In this document: one piece after another, positions 56,062 to 63,263 of the stretch
Layout: each line of letters starts with the position of its first letter
Position numbering within the stretch: the stretch's first letter is position 1
Assembly (NCBI RefSeq): GCF_910580175.1
Contig: NZ_CAJTXD010000006.1
Span: 62,001 to 126,000, forward strand
Direction: 5' to 3'
DNA: 64,000 nt
Source: an uncultured Alistipes sp.
GTDB lineage: Bacteria > Bacteroidota > Bacteroidia > Bacteroidales > Rikenellaceae
Notes under the pieces: generated by a model
Seen by the model: only the letters and a program-made list of their open reading frames with translations
Database searches by the model: none
What the model was told of the DNA's origin: nothing
Made by a program: the position numbers and the translations under genes

Positions 56062-57405
56062 ATGATTCTTCCCGAGGCTTTCGAACAATATATAAAAGAA
56101 AACAAGCTCCTGACACCCGACGATCGGGTGCTGCTTACCGTTTCGGGCGGCGTGGACTCGATGGTCATGCTGCGGCTCTTCGCGCAAAGCGGCTACCGCG
56201 TGGGCGTGGCGCACTGCAACTTCCAACTGCGCGGCCAAGAGAGCGACGAAGACGAAATGCTGGTGGCCGAAGAAGCGGCGCGGCTGGGCGCGCCCTGCTG
56301 CAACCGCCGCTTCGACACGCAGGCCGAGATGGAGCGCACGGGCGAATCGATGGAGATGGCCGCCCGGCGTCTGCGCTACGCATGGTTCGAGGAGCTGTGC
56401 CGCGAACAGGGCTACACGGCCGTAGCCGTGGCGCACCATGCCGACGACTCGATCGAAACGTTCTTCATCAACCTGCTGCGCGGCACGGGCCTGCGCGGCC
56501 TGACGGGCATTTCGACGCAGGTCGGGCGCATCGTGCGGCCGCTGCTCTTCGCCTCGCGCAAAGAGATACTCGAATATGCCGTGGCGAACAAAATCCCGTT
56601 CCGCGAAGACTCCTCGAACCGCTCGACCAAGTATCTGCGCAACAAGATCCGCCTGGGACTGATCCCCCGCATCCGCGAAATCAGCCCCAAGTTCACGGCC
56701 CTCATGCAACGCAACATCGGCCGGCTGACCGAAGCCCAGCAATTCATCGACCACGGCATCGAACGCATCCGCCGCGAAGCGGTCACGACCTGCGAGGGGA
56801 CGGAGATCATCCACCTGGAGCGCATCGACCCGGCATTTCCGCGCGGCTTCGTGATCTACGAACTGCTCGGCTCGGCCTACGGATTCAAGGGCGACGTGAT
56901 CGACGCCCTCTGCCATGCACTCGACCAACAGGCCACGGGCCGGCGCTTCTATTCGCGCGAACACGTAGCCTATGTGGATCGGGGTACCATAGCCGTAGCG
57001 CCGATTCCCGACGACGACGCATGCTGCACGACGGTCGAATACGGCGCCGCACGAAGCTACTGCGGCAACTCGGTGCTCTACTACGAATATGCGGACATCG
57101 ACGCCATCAAGGAGTTCGGCGTGCCGGAACAGATCGCGCAAGTCGACGCCGACAAGCTGCACTACCCCCTCACGCTCCGCCGCTGGCAGGAGGGCGACTG
57201 GTTCGTGCCCTTCGGCATGACGGGCCGCAAGAAAGTAAGCGACTTCCTGACCGACGCCAAAGTCTCGGCGGCCGAGAAACAGCGGCAGTTCGTCCTGCTC
57301 TCGGACGAGGAGATCGTCTGGCTCGTCGGCCGCCGCATCGACGACCGTTTCCGTCTGACCGAATCCACTGAAAACGTCCTGCGCATTACCAAAGAAATCG
57401 TCTGA
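56062..57405 (+). CDS. tilS: tRNA(Ile)-lysidine synthase
   Basis: The 447-residue protein carries the PP-loop SGGVDS at residues 28-33, then HCNFQLRGQESDEDE and VAVAHHADDSIETFFINLLRGTG, which are signatures of TilS. It converts the wobble cytidine of tRNA-Ile(CAU) to lysidine so that AUA codons are read correctly. A C-terminal TilS substrate-binding domain is present (RRWQEGDWFVPFGMTGRKKV). The holA gene starts 1 base after the stop. Confidence 0.95.
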   Translation: MILPEAFEQYIKENKLLTPDDRVLLTVSGGVDSMVMLRLFAQSGYRVGVAHCNFQLRGQESDEDEMLVAEEAARLGAPCCNRRFDTQAEMERTGESMEMAARRLRYAWFEELCREQGYTAVAVAHHADDSIETFFINLLRGTGLRGLTGISTQVGRIVRPLLFASRKEILEYAVANKIPFREDSSNRSTKYLRNKIRLGLIPRIREISPKFTALMQRNIGRLTEAQQFIDHGIERIRREAVTTCEGTEIIHLERIDPAFPRGFVIYELLGSAYGFKGDVIDALCHALDQQATGRRFYSREHVAYVDRGTIAVAPIPDDDACCTTVEYGAARSYCGNSVLYYEYADIDAIKEFGVPEQIAQVDADKLHYPLTLRRWQEGDWFVPFGMTGRKKVSDFLTDAKVSAAEKQRQFVLLSDEEIVWLVGRRIDDRFRLTESTENVLRITKEIV

Positions 57406-57406
57406 C

Positions 57407-58477
57407 ATGGCAAAATCGGCTGTCAAATTCCGCGACACGATCGCCCAATACGAACGTCTGAACGCCGACGCGGCGGCCCGGCACTACGCTCCGGTCTACC
57501 TGCTCATGGGCGACGAAAGCTACTTCATCGATGCACTGTGCGACCGTCTGGCCAACGAAATCCTCAACGAAGCCGAACGCTCGTTCAACCAGATCACGGT
57601 CTACGGCAAGGACTCGGAGGCCGGGCAGGTCATCAACCTCTGCCGCCAGATGCCCATGATGGGCGCGCAGCAAGTGGTCGTCGTCAAGGAGGCCCAACAG
57701 CTGCGGGGCCTCGACAAACTCGCGCTTTACACCCAAAAACCCTCGCCGACGACCATCCTGGTAATCTGCCACAAGGAAAAGTCCGTCGACAAACGCTCGG
57801 CGCTCTACAAAAGTTGCACGGCCAACGGCGCCGTGCTCGAATCGGTGCGGCCGCGCGACTACGAAATCGCCGCCTGGCTCCAGCAGTTCGCCCGCGACCA
57901 GGGTTTCGCGATCGACCCCAAGGCCCTCGCGATGCTTACCGACCACCTCGGCACCGGCGTCTCCAAAATCGCCAACGAACTCCGCAAGCTGGCCGTATCG
58001 CTGCCCCAGGGCACGCAACGCATTACCGACGCCGACATCGAAGCCCACATCGGCATCTCGAAAGACTTCAACAACTTCGAACTCTGCAAGGCCGTCGTTG
58101 CGCGCGACACGGCCCGTTCCCTGATGATCGCCGGGCACTTCGCCCGCAATCCCAAGGACAACCCGATGCTGGTTACCATCATGGCGCTTTTCAACCAGTT
58201 CAAGGACATCTTCACGGTCAACTACCTGCGCTGGCTCTCCCGCCGCAAGGGAGAGCCGTTCCCGTCGGACATGGAACTCATGCGCATCCTGCGCAAGAAC
58301 AACACGTTCGCCATCAACGAAATCAAGCAGACCTCCGCCAACTGGGACAACCGCAAAGTATTCCAGATCTTGGGCCTGCTGCGCGAATACGACGCCAAAA
58401 GCAAGGGCCTGAACACGGGCGGCGCCACCGACGGCGAACTGCTGCGCGAACTGCTGCTGAAAATCTTCTTGCTGTGA
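57407..58477 (+). CDS. holA: DNA polymerase III subunit delta
   Basis: The 356-residue protein has the HolA layout of the clamp loader delta subunit: YLLMGDESYFIDALCDRLAN near the N-terminus, an AAA+-like fold without catalytic motifs, and the helical C-terminal collar domain (LYKS and FARNPKDNPMLVTIMALFNQ region). It opens the sliding clamp during replication. Its stop overlaps the GTG start of the next gene by 4 bases (GTGA). Confidence 0.92.
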   Translation: MAKSAVKFRDTIAQYERLNADAAARHYAPVYLLMGDESYFIDALCDRLANEILNEAERSFNQITVYGKDSEAGQVINLCRQMPMMGAQQVVVVKEAQQLRGLDKLALYTQKPSPTTILVICHKEKSVDKRSALYKSCTANGAVLESVRPRDYEIAAWLQQFARDQGFAIDPKALAMLTDHLGTGVSKIANELRKLAVSLPQGTQRITDADIEAHIGISKDFNNFELCKAVVARDTARSLMIAGHFARNPKDNPMLVTIMALFNQFKDIFTVNYLRWLSRRKGEPFPSDMELMRILRKNNTFAINEIKQTSANWDNRKVFQILGLLREYDAKSKGLNTGGATDGELLRELLLKIFLL

Positions 58478-59184
58478 CCCCGCTCCGCCTCTACCAGACC
58501 GTCCACCTCTGTCAGGGCCGCCCGCGGCTGACCGACGTCCATGCGGCTGTGCTCGCCGACGCGGCCCGCACGCTTTTCGGAGTCGGCTACACCCCCGACC
58601 TCCGGCAGCTGGAGGCACGCCTGGCAGCCGCGGCCAAGGCCGAACGCTACCCGCAGGGAGTGTCGGCTTTCGTGCGGATCGAAGTCGCGGACGACGGCGA
58701 GGAACGCCTTGTGCCGGCCGGCCATTCGTTCTACAACGGCTATGCGCTCCGCAGCCTGATGCCCCAAGCCATGCTCGTCGGCTACGACCTCCCCCTTTCG
58801 TCCGCGCCCACTTCAGTCCGCGAAGCCGCGGCGCTGCTGGCCCGACGGCAGGCGCAGCTGGCAGGCGCCGACGTGGCGATCCGCCACGACAGCCGCGGCA
58901 TCTGCCTCTCGGCCGACGACGCCCCGCTGTTCGCCGTGCGCGGCACGACCGTGCTCGTCTCGCCCGCCCCTCCGGACGCAGAACGCACCCTGGCCCGCCG
59001 AGCCATCGAAGCAGCAGGGCTGGAGCTGCGCGAAGAACCCGTCGAACGCGGCATGCTCGCCCGCATGGACGAACTTTTCTACGTCGACCACCGCGGCGTG
59101 ACGGCCATCTCCAGCTGCAAGGGCGTGCCCTACATGTCGCTGATTGCCGAACGGGTGGCCAAGGCGATGGAAAACATGTTTTGA
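58474..59184 (+). CDS. Class IV aminotransferase-fold protein lacking an evident catalytic lysine
   Basis: Starting at the GTG that overlaps the holA stop, the 236-residue protein follows the class IV PLP-enzyme pattern in its second half: DSRGICLSADDAPLFAVRG, then TVLVSPAPPDAERTLARRAI and MDELFYVDHRGVTAISS. In active members a lysine sits in a KT-type motif before this region. Here the matching stretch reads SSAPTSVREAAALL, and the few lysines of the protein are elsewhere. It is about 40-60 residues shorter than typical members. It may be a non-catalytic or altered relative. The TGA stop lies inside the coaD promoter spacer. Confidence 0.68.
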   Translation: MTPLRLYQTVHLCQGRPRLTDVHAAVLADAARTLFGVGYTPDLRQLEARLAAAAKAERYPQGVSAFVRIEVADDGEERLVPAGHSFYNGYALRSLMPQAMLVGYDLPLSSAPTSVREAAALLARRQAQLAGADVAIRHDSRGICLSADDAPLFAVRGTTVLVSPAPPDAERTLARRAIEAAGLELREEPVERGMLARMDELFYVDHRGVTAISSCKGVPYMSLIAERVAKAMENMF

Positions 59185-59208
59185 ATTATGAAATTTTAGC
59201 TATATTTG
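59180..59208 (+). promoter_or_regulatory. Promoter of the coaD operon
   Basis: TTTG (59180-59183), 17 bases, TATATTTG (59201-59208). The -33 element overlaps the stop codon of the preceding gene. Transcription should start near 59214. Confidence 0.78.
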
Positions 59209-59217
59209 TAAAAAAGA

Positions 59218-59262
59218 GGACGCATTCAGAATCGATCCGATGCTGCGTCCGGCTTTTTGTTT
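59218..59262 (+). promoter_or_regulatory. Leader hairpin with U-tract (candidate attenuator) before coaD
   Basis: GGACGCA (59218-59224) pairs with TGCGTCC (59244-59250), with an inner ATCG/CGAT pairing, followed by GGCTTTTTGTTT. The structure begins almost at the predicted transcription start and ends 4 bases before the coaD ATG, so it has the form of an intrinsic terminator in the leader. Confidence 0.55.
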
Positions 59263-59265
59263 CCT

Positions 59266-59736
59266 ATGGAAAGAACCGCCATTTTTCCGGGATCGTTCGA
59301 TCCGTTTACCCGCGGCCATGCGGCCCTGGTCGAAGAAGCGCTCAGACTCTTCGACCGGATCGTCATCGGCATAGGCAGCAACACTTCCAAACAAGGGTTG
59401 CTGAACGTCGAAAACCGCAAACGCCTGATCGACGACCTTTACGCCGGCGATCCGCGAATCGAAACCCGCATCTACACCGGACTGACGGGCGACTTCGCCC
59501 GGGCGGCGGGCGCCTGCGCCATGATCCGCGGCGTGCGCAACACCGCCGACTTCGAATTCGAACGCACGATGCAGTCGGCCAATCGCAGGCTCTTCCCGAC
59601 GCTGACGACCGTCATGCTCTGCACGCCCGGCGACGTGGCCGACATCTCCTCGTCGACCGTGCGCGAACTGCTGGCTTTCGGACACTCCGCAACCGAGTTT
59701 CTCCCAGCCGGAACGGACATAACGAAATACTTATAA
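59266..59736 (+). CDS. coaD: Phosphopantetheine adenylyltransferase
   Basis: The 156-residue protein makes dephospho-CoA from ATP and phosphopantetheine. It has the nucleotidyltransferase motif FPGSFDPFTRGHAALVEEAL, then IRGVRNTADFEFERTM and the ISSSTVRELL signature. The length matches the family. The ATG at 59266 is preferred over a TTG three codons upstream. The lpxD gene follows after 8 bases. Confidence 0.96.
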   Translation: MERTAIFPGSFDPFTRGHAALVEEALRLFDRIVIGIGSNTSKQGLLNVENRKRLIDDLYAGDPRIETRIYTGLTGDFARAAGACAMIRGVRNTADFEFERTMQSANRRLFPTLTTVMLCTPGDVADISSSTVRELLAFGHSATEFLPAGTDITKYL

Positions 59737-59744
59737 TAATCTCT

Positions 59745-60785
59745 ATGGCAATGGAATTCACAGCCGAAACGATCGCCGGTTTCCTGGACGGCGAAGTCAT
59801 CGGCGACAAACAGGCGACGGTGCACACCGTATCGTCCATCGAACAAGGCAAAGCCGGAGCGCTGGCCTACCTGAGCAACCCCAAATACGAACCCTACCTC
59901 TACACCACGGGGGCAAGCATCGTGCTGGTCGACAAGACGTTCGCACCCGCGCAGCCCGTGGCGGCAACGCTGATCAAGGTCGACGATGCCGCCGCCTGCG
60001 TCGTGAAGCTCCTGTCCCTGTACGAAGCGGCCAAACCCCGCCGCAAGGGCATCAGCGCCCATGCCTCCATCTCGGAGAAGGCGACGGTAGGCGAAAACTG
60101 CTACGTCGGCGACTTCGCAGTGGTCGAAGCCGGCGCCAAGATCGGCGAAGGCTGTCAGATCTATCCCCAAGTCTACGTAGGCGCCGGAGTCGAGATCGGC
60201 GACGGCACGACGCTCTACCCGGGTGTAAAAATCTACGAGGGCTGCAAGATCGGCGCCCGCTGCATCCTTCATGCCGGAGCGGTAATCGGAGCCGACGGAT
60301 TCGGATTCATGCCCAACGCCGAGGGCGGCTTCGACAAGATTCCCCAACTGGGCAACGTCATCATCGAAGACGACGTGGAGATCGGCGCCAACACCTGCAT
60401 CGACCGGGCGAAAACCGACTCGACGATCATCCGCCGCGGCGTGAAGCTGGACAACCTGATCCAGATCGGCCACAACGTGGAGATCGGCGCCAATACCGTG
60501 TCGTCGGCCCAGACCGGCATCGCCGGCACTTCGAAAGTGGGCAGCAACTGCTTCCTGGCGGGGCAGGTGGGCGTGGCGGATCATGTGACGATCGGCAACC
60601 GCGTGCAGGTGGGATCGAAAAGCGGCCTGGACAAGGACGTACCCGACGGCGAAATCCGCTTCGGCTACCCGGCGCTTCCGGGCATGCAGTACCATCGTTC
60701 GGCAGCAGTGTTCAAACGGCTGCCCGAGCTGGACAAGCGCGTGCGTGATCTCGAAAAAGGAATCGACGAACTCAAAAACCGATAG
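59745..60785 (+). CDS. lpxD: UDP-3-O-acylglucosamine N-acyltransferase
   Basis: The 346-residue protein has the N-terminal uridine-binding domain (residues 1-100) and a left-handed beta-helix of hexapeptide repeats (about 105-300), as in LpxD, which adds the second acyl chain in lipid A synthesis. The catalytic His is visible at residue 243 in IQIGHNVEIGANT. A C-terminal helix (KRLPELDKRVRDLEKGIDEL) would pack in the trimer. A second ATG at 59751 is an equally possible start. This shows the cell makes a lipid A outer membrane. Confidence 0.96.
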   Translation: MAMEFTAETIAGFLDGEVIGDKQATVHTVSSIEQGKAGALAYLSNPKYEPYLYTTGASIVLVDKTFAPAQPVAATLIKVDDAAACVVKLLSLYEAAKPRRKGISAHASISEKATVGENCYVGDFAVVEAGAKIGEGCQIYPQVYVGAGVEIGDGTTLYPGVKIYEGCKIGARCILHAGAVIGADGFGFMPNAEGGFDKIPQLGNVIIEDDVEIGANTCIDRAKTDSTIIRRGVKLDNLIQIGHNVEIGANTVSSAQTGIAGTSKVGSNCFLAGQVGVADHVTIGNRVQVGSKSGLDKDVPDGEIRFGYPALPGMQYHRSAAVFKRLPELDKRVRDLEKGIDELKNR

Positions 60786-60792
60786 GAAATCC

Positions 60793-61833
60793 ATGAAAAA
60801 AACACTTTGGATCGCAGCGGCCCTGCTGTGCGGCTGCGGCGGCAACAACTACACGATCGACGGCCGCGTCGAAGGGCTCGAAGGCACGGTCTACCTCTTT
60901 GCAGGCAACGAACTGCTCGACTCGGCGCAGGTAACCGACGGCGCATTCCGCTTCAAGGGCACGGCCGAGAATCCCGGAATACGCTTCGTCGCCGACTCGG
61001 AGGAGAACAACGGCACGTTCGGCACGATGCTGATCGTCGAACCCGGCACCATCCGCATCGAGACCGACGCCGAGAATCCCGGCCGGGCCGTCGCTACGGG
61101 CACGCCGGCCAACGACGCCAAAACCGCATTCGAAGAACGGCTCAACGCGCTGATCAAGGAATACCGCGATCCGGAGACGAGCGAGGAACGCCGCGAAGCC
61201 ATCATCGAAGAAAACGATGCGATGCGCCGCCAGGCCTGCGAGAACAACCGCGACAACTATTTCGGCGCACTCATCCTCAGCGAATCGAGCTACGAATTCT
61301 CGGGCCAGGAACTGCTGGACGAAATCGCCCTCTTCTCACCTGCGATGCAGCAGACCGAACTGCTGACCCAACTCCGCGAACAAGCCGAACGCAAGATGAA
61401 AACCGACATCGGCAACCCATATACCGACATCGAACAACCCGATGCGTCGGGCACGCCGGTATCGCTGCGCTCGGTAATCGAGAACCCAGACAACAAACTG
61501 ACTCTCATCGACTTCTGGGCCTCGTGGTGCGGCCCCTGCATGGGCGAAGTGCCCCATCTGAAGAAAGCCTATGCCGATTTCCGCAAACGCGGATTCGAAA
61601 TCTACGGCGTATCGTTCGACAACAACCGCGACAAATGGCTGGAAGCCATCGACCGCCACGACATGAAATGGCTCCACGTGAGCGTGCTCAACGGATTCGA
61701 CAACCAGGCAGCGAAGGACTATGCGGTGCAGGGCATCCCCTCTAACTTCCTGATCGACAGCCAGGGGACGATCGTCGCGACCAACCTGCGCGGCGAAGCG
61801 CTCCACGAAAAGCTGGAAGAACTGCTTAAATAG
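60793..61833 (+). CDS. Thioredoxin-fold lipoprotein (TlpA-like with DUF4369-type N-terminal domain)
   Basis: The 346-residue product has a lipoprotein signal (MKKTLWIAAALLCGC) and a beta-rich N-terminal domain (NYTIDGRVEGLEGTVYLFAG) like DUF4369. A helical linker (about residues 110-210) follows, and then a thioredoxin domain with the redox motif WCGPC at residues 245-249 and cis-Pro in VQGIPSNFLID. Such proteins reduce or exchange disulfides on the periplasmic side in Bacteroidota. The partner is unknown. The ATG at 60793 begins the signal peptide; an upstream in-frame ATG lies inside lpxD. Confidence 0.9.
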   Translation: MKKTLWIAAALLCGCGGNNYTIDGRVEGLEGTVYLFAGNELLDSAQVTDGAFRFKGTAENPGIRFVADSEENNGTFGTMLIVEPGTIRIETDAENPGRAVATGTPANDAKTAFEERLNALIKEYRDPETSEERREAIIEENDAMRRQACENNRDNYFGALILSESSYEFSGQELLDEIALFSPAMQQTELLTQLREQAERKMKTDIGNPYTDIEQPDASGTPVSLRSVIENPDNKLTLIDFWASWCGPCMGEVPHLKKAYADFRKRGFEIYGVSFDNNRDKWLEAIDRHDMKWLHVSVLNGFDNQAAKDYAVQGIPSNFLIDSQGTIVATNLRGEALHEKLEELLK

Positions 61834-61842
61834 ACCGGTCTC

Positions 61843-62457
61843 TTGCAACCGATTCCGACCTACCGCATCATGGGCATCGACCCCGGCACGAACTACATGG
61901 GTTACGGCGTGCTGGAGGTCGACGGCCGTGCGGTGCGGGCCGTAGCGATGGGCGACATCGACCTGCACAAGCTGACCGACCCCTACGAAAAACTACGCCG
62001 CATATTCGCAGAAGTCGGCGCACTGATCGACCAATACGCCCCGCGCGAAGTAGCGCTGGAATCGCCGTTCTTCGGCGAAAACGTGCAATCGATGCTCAAA
62101 CTGGGCCGTGCGCAAGGCGTGGCGATGGCTGCGGCGCTGCATCGCGGACTGGCCGTCTCGGAATACGCTCCGATGCGTATCAAGCAGGCCATTACCGGCC
62201 GCGGATCGGCCGAGAAGGAGCAGGTCGCCGCCATCGTATGCCGGATGCTGTCGGTCGACCAACCGCCCCGGCGGCTCGACGCCACCGATGGCATGGCGGT
62301 AGCCCTGTGCCACTACTACGCCACCGCCTCACCGCTCCACGCCGCGCTGGGAACCGAACGCGTCAAAGGACTGGGCGGCGGCAAGAAAGCCGCGTCGAAA
62401 GGCGGATCGCAAAGCTGGGAAAAATTTCTGCGCGACCATCCCGACCGAATAAAATAA
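61843..62457 (+). CDS. ruvC: Holliday junction resolvase RuvC
   Basis: The 204-residue protein is a RuvC endonuclease that cuts Holliday junctions with RuvAB. The acidic active site is visible: Asp in IMGIDPGTNYMGYGVL, Glu in VALESPFFGENVQSMLKLGR and Asp residues in LDATDGMAVALCH. The TTG at 61843 is preferred as start because the ATG at 61870 would remove the residues before MGIDPG that form the first beta-strand, and relatives carry a similar extension. It is the last gene of the coaD unit. Confidence 0.92.
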   Translation: MQPIPTYRIMGIDPGTNYMGYGVLEVDGRAVRAVAMGDIDLHKLTDPYEKLRRIFAEVGALIDQYAPREVALESPFFGENVQSMLKLGRAQGVAMAAALHRGLAVSEYAPMRIKQAITGRGSAEKEQVAAIVCRMLSVDQPPRRLDATDGMAVALCHYYATASPLHAALGTERVKGLGGGKKAASKGGSQSWEKFLRDHPDRIK

Positions 62458-62500
62458 AACCGGACAAGCACCCGCTCGCATGTATGCAACAAAACCGGAG

Positions 62501-62561
62501 TAAAACGTTTTAGTCCTTTCCGCCTATTCGGCAGCCGGAAGCGCCCATTAAAACGTTTCAA
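62501..62561. promoter_or_regulatory. Pair of LacI-like palindromes
   Basis: TAAAACGTTTTA (62501-62512) is a perfect 12-bp palindrome. TTAAAACGTTTCAA (62548-62561) shares its AAAACGTTT core. The AACGTT-centred symmetry resembles operators of LacI/GalR-family regulators. They lie between ruvC and the tRNA gene; no controlled gene is obvious. Confidence 0.35.
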
Positions 62562-62624
62562 CACCCTGCGGTATTCGGTTTCTGCACCCGACGGACGAAT
62601 CTTTGTAAAAATTTTCACGATTTA

Positions 62625-62656
62625 TTTGCGCATATCGGATTTTCATCCTATATTTG
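62625..62656 (+). promoter_or_regulatory. Consensus promoter of tRNA-Arg
   Basis: TTTG (62625-62628), 20 bases, TATATTTG (62649-62656), ending 12 bases before the first base of the tRNA. Confidence 0.88.
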
Positions 62657-62668
62657 CATTCGCAATTC

Positions 62669-62742
62669 GGCACCGTAGCTTAATTGAATAGAGCATCTGA
62701 CTACGGATCAGAAGGTTACAGGTTTGAGTCCTGTCGGTGTCA
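62669..62742 (+). tRNA. tRNA-Arg (anticodon ACG)
   Basis: The 74-base cloverleaf has acceptor arms GGCACCG and CGGTGTC, a D-arm GCTTAATTGAATAGAGC, an anticodon stem TCTGA/TCAGA with loop CTACGGA (anticodon ACG), and a T-arm ACAGG TTTGAGT CCTGT. The discriminator base is A and the CCA end is not encoded. The T-loop TTTGAGT departs slightly from TTCRANN. Confidence 0.95.
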
Positions 62743-62790
62743 CAAAGAAAGAGAGACTACTTGCAAGTAATCTCTCTTTCTTGTGTTTTG
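62741..62790 (+). terminator. Intrinsic terminator of tRNA-Arg
   Basis: CACAAAGAAAGAGAGA and TCTCTCTTTCTTGTG pair with one bulged base around a region that can extend the stem (TACTT/AAGTA), followed by TTTTG. It begins at the last bases of the tRNA. Confidence 0.9.
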
Positions 62791-62950
62791 CGCAGAACCT
62801 CCGGCAAACGGCGATCGACAAAAACAGTCTGCCTCAATCGCAATCGGACTTTGCCTGATTGGATACCCCAACGGAACAATCGGAAACCAAAAGCCATCCA
62901 TGAACGATTCCGCACCGCATGAATCCGGGGTCCCGAGCACACTATCCAAT

Positions 62951-63036
62951 AAAAAAGTCTCCACGGAGTACGCGGAGACAATAGGTTAAAAACCTTCGGC
63001 ATGTAGCCTTATTGTGGTAAGATGTAGAATTCTTAC
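62951..63036 (-). ncRNA. Probable tracrRNA of the type II CRISPR-Cas9 system
   Basis: Read on the minus strand from about 63036, the RNA of roughly 86 bases contains, in order: an anti-repeat region (GTAAGAATTCTACATCTTAC then CACAA), the sequence AATAAGGCTACATGCCGAAG with a GGC-TACAT-GCC nexus hairpin closely resembling the ATAAGGCTTCATGCCG segment of Streptococcus thermophilus CRISPR1 tracrRNA, a small AGGTT/AACCT hairpin, and a 9-bp terminator stem GTCTCCGCG/CGTGGAGAC followed by six T. A consensus promoter precedes it. It lies 228 bases from the cas9 start, on the opposite strand. Identification is from pattern; the matching repeat array is outside the window. Confidence 0.85.
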
Positions 63037-63040
63037 GCAA

Positions 63041-63071
63041 CAAATATAAGCCCTTATTTGGAATTTTGCAA
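63041..63071 (-). promoter_or_regulatory. Promoter of the tracrRNA
   Basis: On the minus strand TTG (63071-63069), 20 bases, TATATTTG (63048-63041). The predicted start lies near 63035, just before the anti-repeat. Confidence 0.82.
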
Positions 63072-63103
63072 CTTTTTCTTTAATTTTCCAAAAGAAAATA
63101 AAC

Positions 63104-63248
63104 GCTTATCCGCAAAAAACGTCTCGGCATCTATATTTCATCGCTTGTCGCGTTTTTTCGAGCCGCAGGGGCCGTCCCCAAACAAAGGCCCGCAAGCATG
63201 TCCGCAGGCTGCGCTGCCGAATAAAAAGAGGAATATCTGCGGATAAGC
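63104..63248. repeat. Inverted repeat bounding a 145-bp segment before cas9
   Basis: GCTTATCCGCA (63104-63114) and its exact complement TGCGGATAAGC (63238-63248) bound the segment. Inside, AAAAAACG (63114-63121) and CGTTTTTT (63151-63158) form a second inverted pair, and GGGCC/GGCCC a third. No clear target-site duplication flanks it. Confidence 0.6.
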
Positions 63249-63263
63249 ATAAAAAATTATTGT

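Larger units (their letters stand above)
62791..63263. other. tRNA-to-cas9 intergenic region
   Basis: The segment 62791-62950 shows nothing recognisable. The tracrRNA gene (minus strand) fills 62951-63071 with its promoter. From 63072 to 63263 the sequence is AT-rich at both ends with a GC-rich centre and is bounded by the inverted repeat at 63104/63248. TATATTTC at 63132-63139 is one base from the -7 consensus and could serve cas9, but lacks a -33 partner. Confidence 0.55.

Noticed and set aside
62783..62989. A 68-codon plus-strand frame between tRNA-Arg and cas9
   Set aside because: It runs through the tRNA terminator and the tracrRNA gene and shows no conserved features.
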